From Sipunculus nudus (Eukaryota; Annelida; Sipuncula; Golfingiida; Sipunculidae): DNA of 64,000 nt. Below, one piece after another: positions 10,601 through 24,206 of this stretch. The position numbers were made by a program, and so were the translations under genes. The stretch spans positions 16,168,241 to 16,232,240 of the forward strand of contig CM049318.1 of the NCBI GenBank assembly GCA_026874595.1. The letters are read 5' to 3'. Below the pieces are notes generated by a model. The model made no database searches, was not told the origin of the DNA, and saw only the letters and a list, made by a program, of their open reading frames with translations. How positions within the stretch are numbered: the first letter of the stretch is position 1; every line of letters begins with the position of its first letter.

Positions 10601-13600
10601 TCTATAAGTTTCAGGACGATTGGTGCAAAATTGTGGCCTGTAGAGCGGGGACATACAGACAAACAAACAAACGGAACTGATCAACATACTTGTCGAAATC
10701 TCTGATTCCGGCAAGCAATAAACTATAACGCGACAGAAATGGCAAACCGGCCCGCAAAGAGTGCCTGTGGTCACTTATTTTATACGGCGAACGCTATAAT
10801 TTTTGCAGTCACGGGAAAGCGTGTCTGTCTTTCATACTAAAACGCGTGCATGCATGCGTGATGGCATATGTATTTGTGCATGCGGGTTTTAATTTTTACA
10901 AAGTTGCTAAAATTTGTGGGGACCGTGTATGATTAAACAAAAGAGGTCATGGGCAGAAAGGCCATGAAACGCCAATTCATATGGTGTACAGTTTATGTAC
11001 CTAAAATGTGTAATTTTGGAGATATGGTTAAACAATGATAGTAGGTACGGGGTTGCAGTGCAGCGCCCCCCAGCGGTAATTTTCCAAAAACTGAAACATT
11101 GCTTTCGAGATATTAATGTATGACGTAACATGTATCAGTTTCAAAAGGATGCCTGCATATCTGTGGCCTATAGGGCATGTCACCGTGAAATCGCGAAATC
11201 TCATTCGACGAGAAACGGTGCGAGATTTTGCAAGATTTTTGGTTGGATCACCGAGAACTCACCAAGGGCTACAAGATGCAAAAATTTCGACCTCTCTAGC
11301 ATAAAAACTGACAGAGTTAGAAGCTGAAAACTGCATATTCTCAAAATTCAAAGGTTTTACCCCAAAAATAGAGAAATCTGGCAATAGCGCACTTTGGCAC
11401 CTATGCGCAAAAATAAGCCCATGGACCCTAGTTTAAGGTGGTGTGATGGAAATGGCCCAATGTTTAATAGTTCTGGAGGTATAGCACCAACACAAATTTT
11501 CATGTTTTTTCATCTGCAACGCCCCCTGGCGGCCATTTCCAAAATCTGAAAAACCCGTTTCGAGATATTCTTATGTTACATAAAATATCTCAGAATCAGT
11601 AAAATTGCTGCAAATTTGAAAAATATCACGAAATTCCATGATTTCTCCCCAAAATTGCGTAACCATGGTAACAGCGAAATGAAGCAATTTTGCAGGGTTG
11701 GAAGTGGCCATGCAGTGGCAAATAAAACGGGCTACAGATTAGGTGCCTACGGCTATTTTTGACGAAGGTATGAAGAAAAAACCGTTTTTGAGCTTTTTGG
11801 TGACCCTTACCTTGACCCTTGACCGATCATGACCAAAAACAATAGGCTCCGAGAAGAACCGATTATACACTCTATCTATAAGTTTCAGGACGATTGGTGC
11901 AAAATTGTGGCCTGTAGAGCGGGGACATACAGACAAACAAACAAACGGAACTGATCAACATACTTGTCGAAATCTCTGATTCCGGCAAGCAATAAACTAT
12001 AACGCGACAGAAATGGCAAACCGGCCCGCAAAGAGTGCCTGTGGTCACTTATTTTATACGGCGAACGCTATAATTTTTGCAGTCACGGGAAAGCGTGTCT
12101 GTCTTTCATACTAAAACGCGTGCATGCATGCGTGATGGCATATGTATTTGTGCATGCGGGTTTTAATTTTTACAAAGTTGCTAAAATTTGTGGGGACCGT
12201 GTATGATTAAACAAAAGAGGTCATGAGCAGAAAGGCCATGAAACGCCAATTCATATGGTGTACAGTTTATGTACCTAAAATGTGTAATTTTGGAGATATG
12301 GTTAAACAATGATAGTAGGTACGGGGTTGCAGTGCAGCGCCCCCCAGCGGTAATTTTCCAAAAACTGAAACATTGCTTTCGAGATATTAATGTATGACGT
12401 AACATGTATCAGTTTCAAAAGGATGCCTGCATATCTGTGGCCTATAGGGCATGTCACCGTGAAATCGCGAAATCTCATTCGACGAGAAACGGTGCGAGAT
12501 TTTGCAAGATTTTTGGTTGGATCACCGAGAACTCACCAAGGGCTACAAGATGCAAAAATTTCGACCTCTCTAGCATAAAAACTGACAGAGTTAGAAGCTG
12601 AAAACTGCATATTCTCAAAATTCAAAGGTTTTACCCCAAAAATAGAGAAATCTGGCAATAGCGCACTTTTGCACCTATGCGCAAAAATAAGCCCATGGAC
12701 ACTAGTTTAAGGTGGTGTGATGGAAATGGCCCAATGTTTAATAGTTCTGGAGGTATAGCACCAACACAAATTTTCATGTTTTTTCATCTGCAACGCCCCC
12801 TGGCGGCCATTTCCAAAATCTGAAAAACCCGTTTCGAGATATTCTTATGTTACATAAAATATCTCAGAATCAGTAAAATTGCTGCAAATTTGAAAAATAT
12901 CACGAAATTCCATGATTTCTCCCCAAAATTGCGTAACCATGGTAACAGCGAAATGAGGCAATTTTGCAGTGCTGGAAGTGGCCATGCAGTGGCAAATAAA
13001 ACGGGCTACAGATTAGGTGCCTACGGCTATTTTTGACGAAGGTATGAAGAAAAAACCGTTTTTGAGCTTTTTGGTGACCTTGACCTTGACCCTTGACCGA
13101 TCATGACCAAAAACAATAGGCTCCGAGAAGAACCGATTATACACTCTATCTATAAGTTTCAGGACGATTGGTGCAAAATTGTGGCCTGTAGAGCGGGGAC
13201 ATACAGACAAACAAACAAACGGAACTGATCAACATACTTGTCGAAATCTCTGATTCCGGCAAGCAATAAACTATAACGCGACAGAAATGGCAAACCGGCC
13301 CGCAAAGAGTGCCTGTGGTCACTTATTTTATACGGCGAACGCTATAATTTTTGCAGTCACGGGAAAGCGTGTCTGTCTTTCATACTAAAACGCGTGCATG
13401 CATGCGTGATGGCATATGTATTTGTGCATGCGGGTTTTAATTTTTACAAAGTTGCTAAAATTTGTGGGGACCGTGTATGATTAAACAAAAGAGGTCATGG
13501 GCAGAAAGGCCATGAAACGCCAATTCATATGGTGTACAGTTTATGTACCTAAAATGTGTAATTTTGGAGATATGGTTAAACAATGATAGTAGGTACGGGG

Positions 13601-16600
13601 TTGCAGTGCAGCGCCCCCCAGCGGTAATTTTCCAAAAACTGAAACATTGCTTTCGAGATATTAATGTATGACGTAACATGTATCAGTTTCAAAAGGATGC
13701 CTGCATATCTGTGGCCTATAGGGCATGTCACCGTGAAATCGCGAAATCTCATTCGACGAGAAACGGTGCGAGATTTTGCAAGATTTTTGGTTGGATCACC
13801 GAGAACTCACCAAGGGCTACAAGATGCAAAAATTTCGACCTCTCTAGCATAAAAACTGACAGAGTTAGAAGCTGAAAACTGCATATTCTCAAAATTCAAA
13901 GGTTTTACCCCAAAAATAGAGAAATCTGGCAATAGCGCACTTTGGCACCTATGCGCAAAAATAAGCCCATGGACCCTAGTTTAAGGTGGTGTGATGGAAA
14001 TGGCCCAATGTTTAATAGTTCTGGAGGTATAGCACCAACACAAATTTTCATGTTTTTTCATCTGCAACGCCCCCTGGCGGCCATTTCCAAAATCTGAAAA
14101 ACCCGTTTCGAGATATTCTTATGTTACATAAAATATCTCAGAATCAGTAAAATTGCTGCAAATTTGAAAAATATCACGAAATTCCATGATTTCTCCCCAA
14201 AATTGCGTAACCATGGTAACAGCGAAATGAAGCAATTTTGCAGGGTTGGAAGTGGCCATGCAGTGGCAAATAAAACGGGCTACAGATTAGGTGCCTACGG
14301 CTATTTTTGACGAAGGTATGAAGAAAAAACCGTTTTTGAGCTTTTTGGTGACCCTTACCTTGACCCTTGACCGATCATGACCAAAAACAATAGGCTCCGA
14401 GAAGAACCGATTATACACTCTATCTATAAGTTTCAGGACGATTGGTGCAAAATTGTGGCCTGTAGAGCGGGGACATACAGACAAACAAACAAACGGAACT
14501 GATCAACATACTTGTCGAAATCTCTGATTCCGGCAAGCAATAAACTATAACGCGACAGAAATGGCAAACCGGCCCGCAAAGAGTGCCTGTGGTCACTTAT
14601 TTTATACGGCGAACGCTATAATTTTTGCAGTCACGGGAAAGCGTGTCTGTCTTTCATACTAAAACGCGTGCATGCATGCGTGATGGCATATGTATTTGTG
14701 CATGCGGGTTTTAATTTTTACAAAGTTGCTAAAATTTGTGGGGACCGTGTATGATTAAACAAAAGAGGTCATGAGCAGAAAGGCCATGAAACGCCAATTC
14801 ATATGGTGTACAGTTTATGTACCTAAAATGTGTAATTTTGGAGATATGGTTAAACAATGATAGTAGGTACGGGGTTGCAGTGCAGCGCCCCCCAGCGGTA
14901 ATTTTCCAAAAACTGAAACATTGCTTTCGAGATATTAATGTATGACGTAACATGTATCAGTTTCAAAAGGATGCCTGCATATCTGTGGCCTATAGGGCAT
15001 GTCACCGTGAAATCGCGAAATCTCATTCGACGAGAAACGGTGCGAGATTTTGCAAGATTTTTGGTTGGATCACCGAGAACTCACCAAGGGCTACAAGATG
15101 CAAAAATTTCGACCTCTCTAGCATAAAAACTGACAGAGTTAGAAGCTGAAAACTGCATATTCTCAAAATTCAAAGGTTTTACCCCAAAAATAGAGAAATC
15201 TGGCAATAGCGCACTTTTGCACCTATGCGCAAAAATAAGCCCATGGACACTAGTTTAAGGTGGTGTGATGGAAATGGCCCAATGTTTAATAGTTCTGGAG
15301 GTATAGCACCAACACAAATTTTCATGTTTTTTCATCTGCAACGCCCCCTGGCGGCCATTTCCAAAATCTGAAAAACCCGTTTCGAGATATTCTTATGTTA
15401 CATAAAATATCTCAGAATCAGTAAAATTGCTGCAAATTTGAAAAATATCACGAAATTCCATGATTTCTCCCCAAAATTGCGTAACCATGGTAACAGCGAA
15501 ATGAGGCAATTTTGCAGTGCTGGAAGTGGCCATGCAGTGGCAAATAAAACGGGCTACAGATTAGGTGCCTACGGCTATTTTTGACGAAGGTATGAAGAAA
15601 AAACCGTTTTTGAGCTTTTTGGTGACCTTGACCTTGACCCTTGACCGATCATGACCAAAAACAATAGGCTCCGAGAAGAACCGATTATACACTCTATCTA
15701 TAAGTTTCAGGACGATTGGTGCAAAATTGTGGCCTGTAGAGCGGGGACATACAGACAAACAAACAAACGGAACTGATCAACATACTTGTCGAAATCTCTG
15801 ATTCCGGCAAGCAATAAACTATAACGCGACAGAAATGGCAAACCGGCCCGCAAAGAGTGCCTGTGGTCACTTATTTTATACGGCGAACGCTATAATTTTT
15901 GCAGTCACGGGAAAGCGTGTCTGTCTTTCATACTAAAACGCGTGCATGCATGCGTGATGGCATATGTATTTGTGCATGCGGGTTTTAATTTTTACAAAGT
16001 TGCTAAAATTTGTGGGGACCGTGTATGATTAAACAAAAGAGGTCATGGGCAGAAAGGCCATGAAACGCCAATTCATATGGTGTACAGTTTATGTACCTAA
16101 AATGTGTAATTTTGGAGATATGGTTAAACAATGATAGTAGGTACGGGGTTGCAGTGCAGCGCCCCCCAGCGGTAATTTTCCAAAAACTGAAACATTGCTT
16201 TCGAGATATTAATGTATGACGTAACATGTATCAGTTTCAAAAGGATGCCTGCATATCTGTGGCCTATAGGGCATGTCACCGTGAAATCGCGAAATCTCAT
16301 TCGACGAGAAACGGTGCGAGATTTTGCAAGATTTTTGGTTGGATCACCGAGAACTCACCAAGGGCTACAAGATGCAAAAATTTCGACCTCTCTAGCATAA
16401 AAACTGACAGAGTTAGAAGCTGAAAACTGCATATTCTCAAAATTCAAAGGTTTTACCCCAAAAATAGAGAAATCTGGCAATAGCGCACTTTGGCACCTAT
16501 GCGCAAAAATAAGCCCATGGACCCTAGTTTAAGGTGGTGTGATGGAAATGGCCCAATGTTTAATAGTTCTGGAGGTATAGCACCAACACAAATTTTCATG

Positions 16601-17836
16601 TTTTTTCATCTGCAACGCCCCCTGGCGGCCATTTCCAAAATCTGAAAAACCCGTTTCGAGATATTCTTATGTTACATAAAATATCTCAGAATCAGTAAAA
16701 TTGCTGCAAATTTGAAAAATATCACGAAATTCCATGATTTCTCCCCAAAATTGCGTAACCATGGTAACAGCGAAATGAAGCAATTTTGCAGGGTTGGAAG
16801 TGGCCATGCAGTGGCAAATAAAACGGGCTACAGATTAGGTGCCTACGGCTATTTTTGACGAAGGTATGAAGAAAAAACCGTTTTTGAGCTTTTTGGTGAC
16901 CCTTACCTTGACCCTTGACCGATCATGACCAAAAACAATAGGCTCCGAGAAGAACCGATTATACACTCTATCTATAAGTTTCAGGACGATTGGTGCAAAA
17001 TTGTGGCCTGTAGAGCGGGGACATACAGACAAACAAACAAACGGAACTGATCAACATACTTGTCGAAATCTCTGATTCCGGCAAGCAATAAACTATAACG
17101 CGACAGAAATGGCAAACCGGCCCGCAAAGAGTGCCTGTGGTCACTTATTTTATACGGCGAACGCTATAATTTTTGCAGTCACGGGAAAGCGTGTCTGTCT
17201 TTCATACTAAAACGCGTGCATGCATGCGTGATGGCATATGTATTTGTGCATGCGGGTTTTAATTTTTACAAAGTTGCTAAAATTTGTGGGGACCGTGTAT
17301 GATTAAACAAAAGAGGTCATGAGCAGAAAGGCCATGAAACGCCAATTCATATGGTGTACAGTTTATGTACCTAAAATGTGTAATTTTGGAGATATGGTTA
17401 AACAATGATAGTAGGTACGGGGTTGCAGTGCAGCGCCCCCCAGCGGTAATTTTCCAAAAACTGAAACATTGCTTTCGAGATATTAATGTATGACGTAACA
17501 TGTATCAGTTTCAAAAGGATGCCTGCATATCTGTGGCCTATAGGGCATGTCACCGTGAAATCGCGAAATCTCATTCGACGAGAAACGGTGCGAGATTTTG
17601 CAAGATTTTTGGTTGGATCACCGAGAACTCACCAAGGGCTACAAGATGCAAAAATTTCGACCTCTCTAGCATAAAAACTGACAGAGTTAGAAGCTGAAAA
17701 CTGCATATTCTCAAAATTCAAAGGTTTTACCCCAAAAATAGAGAAATCTGGCAATAGCGCACTTTTGCACCTATGCGCAAAAATAAGCCCATGGACACTA
17801 GTTTAAGGTGGTGTGATGGAAATGGCCCAATGTTTA

Positions 17837-19110
17837 ATAGTTCTGGAGGTATAGCACCAACACAAATTTTCATGTTTTTTCATCTGCAACGCCCCCTGGC
17901 GGCCATTTCCAAAATCTGAAAAACCCGTTTCGAGATATTCTTATGTTACATAAAATATCTCAGAATCAGTAAAATTGCTGCAAATTTGAAAAATATCACG
18001 AAATTCCATGATTTCTCCCCAAAATTGCGTAACCATGGTAACAGCGAAATGAGGCAATTTTGCAGTGCTGGAAGTGGCCATGCAGTGGCAAATAAAACGG
18101 GCTACAGATTAGGTGCCTACGGCTATTTTTGACGAAGGTATGAAGAAAAAACCGTTTTTGAGCTTTTTGGTGACCTTGACCTTGACCCTTGACCGATCAT
18201 GACCAAAAACAATAGGCTCCGAGAAGAACCGATTATACACTCTATCTATAAGTTTCAGGACGATTGGTGCAAAATTGTGGCCTGTAGAGCGGGGACATAC
18301 AGACAAACAAACAAACGGAACTGATCAACATACTTGTCGAAATCTCTGATTCCGGCAAGCAATAAACTATAACGCGACAGAAATGGCAAACCGGCCCGCA
18401 AAGAGTGCCTGTGGTCACTTATTTTATACGGCGAACGCTATAATTTTTGCAGTCACGGGAAAGCGTGTCTGTCTTTCATACTAAAACGCGTGCATGCATG
18501 CGTGATGGCATATGTATTTGTGCATGCGGGTTTTAATTTTTACAAAGTTGCTAAAATTTGTGGGGACCGTGTATGATTAAACAAAAGAGGTCATGGGCAG
18601 AAAGGCCATGAAACGCCAATTCATATGGTGTACAGTTTATGTACCTAAAATGTGTAATTTTGGAGATATGGTTAAACAATGATAGTAGGTACGGGGTTGC
18701 AGTGCAGCGCCCCCCAGCGGTAATTTTCCAAAAACTGAAACATTGCTTTCGAGATATTAATGTATGACGTAACATGTATCAGTTTCAAAAGGATGCCTGC
18801 ATATCTGTGGCCTATAGGGCATGTCACCGTGAAATCGCGAAATCTCATTCGACGAGAAACGGTGCGAGATTTTGCAAGATTTTTGGTTGGATCACCGAGA
18901 ACTCACCAAGGGCTACAAGATGCAAAAATTTCGACCTCTCTAGCATAAAAACTGACAGAGTTAGAAGCTGAAAACTGCATATTCTCAAAATTCAAAGGTT
19001 TTACCCCAAAAATAGAGAAATCTGGCAATAGCGCACTTTTGCACCTATGCGCAAAAATAAGCCCATGGACACTAGTTTAAGGTGGTGTGATGGAAATGGC
19101 CCAATGTTTA
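17837..19110 (+). repeat. Sat1 unit 15: A-to-B chimera
   Basis: Diagnostic sites are type A up to offset 760 (18596) and type B at 1204 (19040) and 1235. The following unit is A. This is what one unequal crossover between an A and a B unit would leave, with the exchange between 18596 and 19040. Confidence 0.85.
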
Positions 19111-21658
19111 ATAGTTCTGGAGGTATAGCACCAACACAAATTTTCATGTTTTTTCATCTGCAACGCCCCCTGGCGGCCATTTCCAAAATCTGAAAAACCC
19201 GTTTCGAGATATTCTTATGTTACATAAAATATCTCAGAATCAGTAAAATTGCTGCAAATTTGAAAAATATCACGAAATTCCATGATTTCTCCCCAAAATT
19301 GCGTAACCATGGTAACAGCGAAATGAGGCAATTTTGCAGTGCTGGAAGTGGCCATGCAGTGGCAAATAAAACGGGCTACAGATTAGGTGCCTACGGCTAT
19401 TTTTGACGAAGGTATGAAGAAAAAACCGTTTTTGAGCTTTTTGGTGACCTTGACCTTGACCCTTGACCGATCATGACCAAAAACAATAGGCTCCGAGAAG
19501 AACCGATTATACACTCTATCTATAAGTTTCAGGACGATTGGTGCAAAATTGTGGCCTGTAGAGCGGGGACATACAGACAAACAAACAAACGGAACTGATC
19601 AACATACTTGTCGAAATCTCTGATTCCGGCAAGCAATAAACTATAACGCGACAGAAATGGCAAACCGGCCCGCAAAGAGTGCCTGTGGTCACTTATTTTA
19701 TACGGCGAACGCTATAATTTTTGCAGTCACGGGAAAGCGTGTCTGTCTTTCATACTAAAACGCGTGCATGCATGCGTGATGGCATATGTATTTGTGCATG
19801 CGGGTTTTAATTTTTACAAAGTTGCTAAAATTTGTGGGGACCGTGTATGATTAAACAAAAGAGGTCATGGGCAGAAAGGCCATGAAACGCCAATTCATAT
19901 GGTGTACAGTTTATGTACCTAAAATGTGTAATTTTGGAGATATGGTTAAACAATGATAGTAGGTACGGGGTTGCAGTGCAGCGCCCCCCAGCGGTAATTT
20001 TCCAAAAACTGAAACATTGCTTTCGAGATATTAATGTATGACGTAACATGTATCAGTTTCAAAAGGATGCCTGCATATCTGTGGCCTATAGGGCATGTCA
20101 CCGTGAAATCGCGAAATCTCATTCGACGAGAAACGGTGCGAGATTTTGCAAGATTTTTGGTTGGATCACCGAGAACTCACCAAGGGCTACAAGATGCAAA
20201 AATTTCGACCTCTCTAGCATAAAAACTGACAGAGTTAGAAGCTGAAAACTGCATATTCTCAAAATTCAAAGGTTTTACCCCAAAAATAGAGAAATCTGGC
20301 AATAGCGCACTTTGGCACCTATGCGCAAAAATAAGCCCATGGACCCTAGTTTAAGGTGGTGTGATGGAAATGGCCCAATGTTTAATAGTTCTGGAGGTAT
20401 AGCACCAACACAAATTTTCATGTTTTTTCATCTGCAACGCCCCCTGGCGGCCATTTCCAAAATCTGAAAAACCCGTTTCGAGATATTCTTATGTTACATA
20501 AAATATCTCAGAATCAGTAAAATTGCTGCAAATTTGAAAAATATCACGAAATTCCATGATTTCTCCCCAAAATTGCGTAACCATGGTAACAGCGAAATGA
20601 AGCAATTTTGCAGGGTTGGAAGTGGCCATGCAGTGGCAAATAAAACGGGCTACAGATTAGGTGCCTACGGCTATTTTTGACGAAGGTATGAAGAAAAAAC
20701 CGTTTTTGAGCTTTTTGGTGACCCTTACCTTGACCCTTGACCGATCATGACCAAAAACAATAGGCTCCGAGAAGAACCGATTATACACTCTATCTATAAG
20801 TTTCAGGACGATTGGTGCAAAATTGTGGCCTGTAGAGCGGGGACATACAGACAAACAAACAAACGGAACTGATCAACATACTTGTCGAAATCTCTGATTC
20901 CGGCAAGCAATAAACTATAACGCGACAGAAATGGCAAACCGGCCCGCAAAGAGTGCCTGTGGTCACTTATTTTATACGGCGAACGCTATAATTTTTGCAG
21001 TCACGGGAAAGCGTGTCTGTCTTTCATACTAAAACGCGTGCATGCATGCGTGATGGCATATGTATTTGTGCATGCGGGTTTTAATTTTTACAAAGTTGCT
21101 AAAATTTGTGGGGACCGTGTATGATTAAACAAAAGAGGTCATGAGCAGAAAGGCCATGAAACGCCAATTCATATGGTGTACAGTTTATGTACCTAAAATG
21201 TGTAATTTTGGAGATATGGTTAAACAATGATAGTAGGTACGGGGTTGCAGTGCAGCGCCCCCCAGCGGTAATTTTCCAAAAACTGAAACATTGCTTTCGA
21301 GATATTAATGTATGACGTAACATGTATCAGTTTCAAAAGGATGCCTGCATATCTGTGGCCTATAGGGCATGTCACCGTGAAATCGCGAAATCTCATTCGA
21401 CGAGAAACGGTGCGAGATTTTGCAAGATTTTTGGTTGGATCACCGAGAACTCACCAAGGGCTACAAGATGCAAAAATTTCGACCTCTCTAGCATAAAAAC
21501 TGACAGAGTTAGAAGCTGAAAACTGCATATTCTCAAAATTCAAAGGTTTTACCCCAAAAATAGAGAAATCTGGCAATAGCGCACTTTTGCACCTATGCGC
21601 AAAAATAAGCCCATGGACACTAGTTTAAGGTGGTGTGATGGAAATGGCCCAATGTTTA

Positions 21659-24206
21659 ATAGTTCTGGAGGTATAGCACCAACACAAATTTTCATGTTTT
21701 TTCATCTGCAACGCCCCCTGGCGGCCATTTCCAAAATCTGAAAAACCCGTTTCGAGATATTCTTATGTTACATAAAATATCTCAGAATCAGTAAAATTGC
21801 TGCAAATTTGAAAAATATCACGAAATTCCATGATTTCTCCCCAAAATTGCGTAACCATGGTAACAGCGAAATGAGGCAATTTTGCAGTGCTGGAAGTGGC
21901 CATGCAGTGGCAAATAAAACGGGCTACAGATTAGGTGCCTACGGCTATTTTTGACGAAGGTATGAAGAAAAAACCGTTTTTGAGCTTTTTGGTGACCTTG
22001 ACCTTGACCCTTGACCGATCATGACCAAAAACAATAGGCTCCGAGATGAACCGATTATACACTCTATCTATAAGTTTCAGGACGATTGGTGCAAAATTGT
22101 GGCCTGTAGAGCGGGGACATACAGACAAACAAACAAACGGAACTGATCAACATACTTGTCGAAATCTCTGATTCCGGCAAGCAATAAACTATAACGCGAC
22201 AGAAATGGCAAACCGGCCCGCAAAGAGTGCCTGTGGTCACTTATTTTATACGGCGAACGCTATAATTTTTGCAGTCACGGGAAAGCGTGTCTGTCTTTCA
22301 TACTAAAACGCGTGCATGCATGCGTGATGGCATATGTATTTGTGCATGCGGGTTTTAATTTTTACAAAGTTGCTAAAATTTGTGGGGACCGTGTATGATT
22401 AAACAAAAGAGGTCATGGGCAGAAAGGCCATGAAACGCCAATTCATATGGTGTACAGTTTATGTACCTAAAATGTGTAATTTTGGAGATATGGTTAAACA
22501 ATGATAGTAGGTACGGGGTTGCAGTGCAGCGCCCCCCAGCGGTAATTTTCCAAAAACTGAAACATTGCTTTCGAGATATTAATGTATGACGTAACATGTA
22601 TCAGTTTCAAAAGGATGCCTGCATATCTGTGGCCTATAGGGCATGTCACCGTGAAATCGCGAAATCTCATTCGACGAGAAACGGTGCGAGATTTTGCAAG
22701 ATTTTTGGTTGGATCACCGAGAACTCACCAAGGGCTACAAGATGCAAAAATTTCGACCTCTCTAGCATAAAAACTGACAGAGTTAGAAGCTGAAAACTGC
22801 ATATTCTCAAAATTCAAAGGTTTTACCCCAAAAATAGAGAAATCTGGCAATAGCGCACTTTGGCACCTATGCGCAAAAATAAGCCCATGGACCCTAGTTT
22901 AAGGTGGTGTGATGGAAATGGCCCAATGTTTAATAGTTCTGGAGGTATAGCACCAACACAAATTTTCATGTTTTTTCATCTGCAACGCCCCCTGGCGGCC
23001 ATTTCCAAAATCTGAAAAACCCGTTTCGAGATATTCTTATGTTACATAAAATATCTCAGAATCAGTAAAATTGCTGCAAATTTGAAAAATATCACGAAAT
23101 TCCATGATTTCTCCCCAAAATTGCGTAACCATGGTAACAGCGAAATGAGGCAATTTTGCAGTGCTGGAAGTGGCCATGCAGTGGCAAATAAAACGGGCTA
23201 CAGATTAGGTGCCTACGGCTATTTTTGACGAAGGTATGAAGAAAAAACCGTTTTTGAGCTTTTTGGTGACCTTGACCTTGACCCTTGACCGATCATGACC
23301 AAAAACAATAGGCTCCGAGAAGAACCGATTATACACTCTATCTATAAGTTTCAGGACGATTGGTGCAAAATTGTGGCCTGTAGAGCGGGGACATACAGAC
23401 AAACAAACAAACGGAACTGATCAACATACTTGTCGAAATCTCTGATTCCGGCAAGCAATAAACTATAACGCGACAGAAATGGCAAACCGGCCCGCAAAGA
23501 GTGCCTGTGGTCACTTATTTTATACGGCGAACGCTATAATTTTTGCAGTCACGGGAAAGCGTGTCTGTCTTTCATACTAAAACGCGTGCATGCATGCGTG
23601 ATGGCATATGTATTTGTGCATGCGGGTTTTAATTTTTACAAAGTTGCTAAAATTTGTGGGGACCGTGTATGATTAAACAAAAGAGGTCATGGGCAGAAAG
23701 GCCATGAAACGCCAATTCATATGGTGTACAGTTTATGTACCTAAAATGTGTAATTTTGGAGATATGGTTAAACAATGATAGTAGGTACGGGGTTGCAGTG
23801 CAGCGCCCCCCAGCGGTAATTTTCCAAAAACTGAAACATTGCTTTCGAGATATTAATGTATGACGTAACATGTATCAGTTTCAAAAGGATGCCTGCATAT
23901 CTGTGGCCTATAGGGCATGTCACCGTGAAATCGCGAAATCTCATTCGACGAGAAACGGTGCGAGATTTTGCAAGATTTTTGGTTGGATCACCGAGAACTC
24001 ACCAAGGGCTACAAGATGCAAAAATTTCGACCTCTCTAGCATAAAAACTGACAGAGTTAGAAGCTGAAAACTGCATATTCTCAAAATTCAAAGGTTTTAC
24101 CCCAAAAATAGAGAAATCTGGCAATAGCGCACTTTGGCACCTATGCGCAAAAATAAGCCCATGGACCCTAGTTTAAGGTGGTGTGATGGAAATGGCCCAA
24201 TGTTTA
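21659..24206 (+). repeat. Sat1 units 18 and 19: two complete A units in a row
   Basis: Both units have A states at all eight sites, so a B unit is missing. The last A site of unit 18 is 22893 and the first of unit 19 is 23149, placing the likely exchange between them. Unit 18 also has a private A-to-T change at 22047. Confidence 0.85.
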
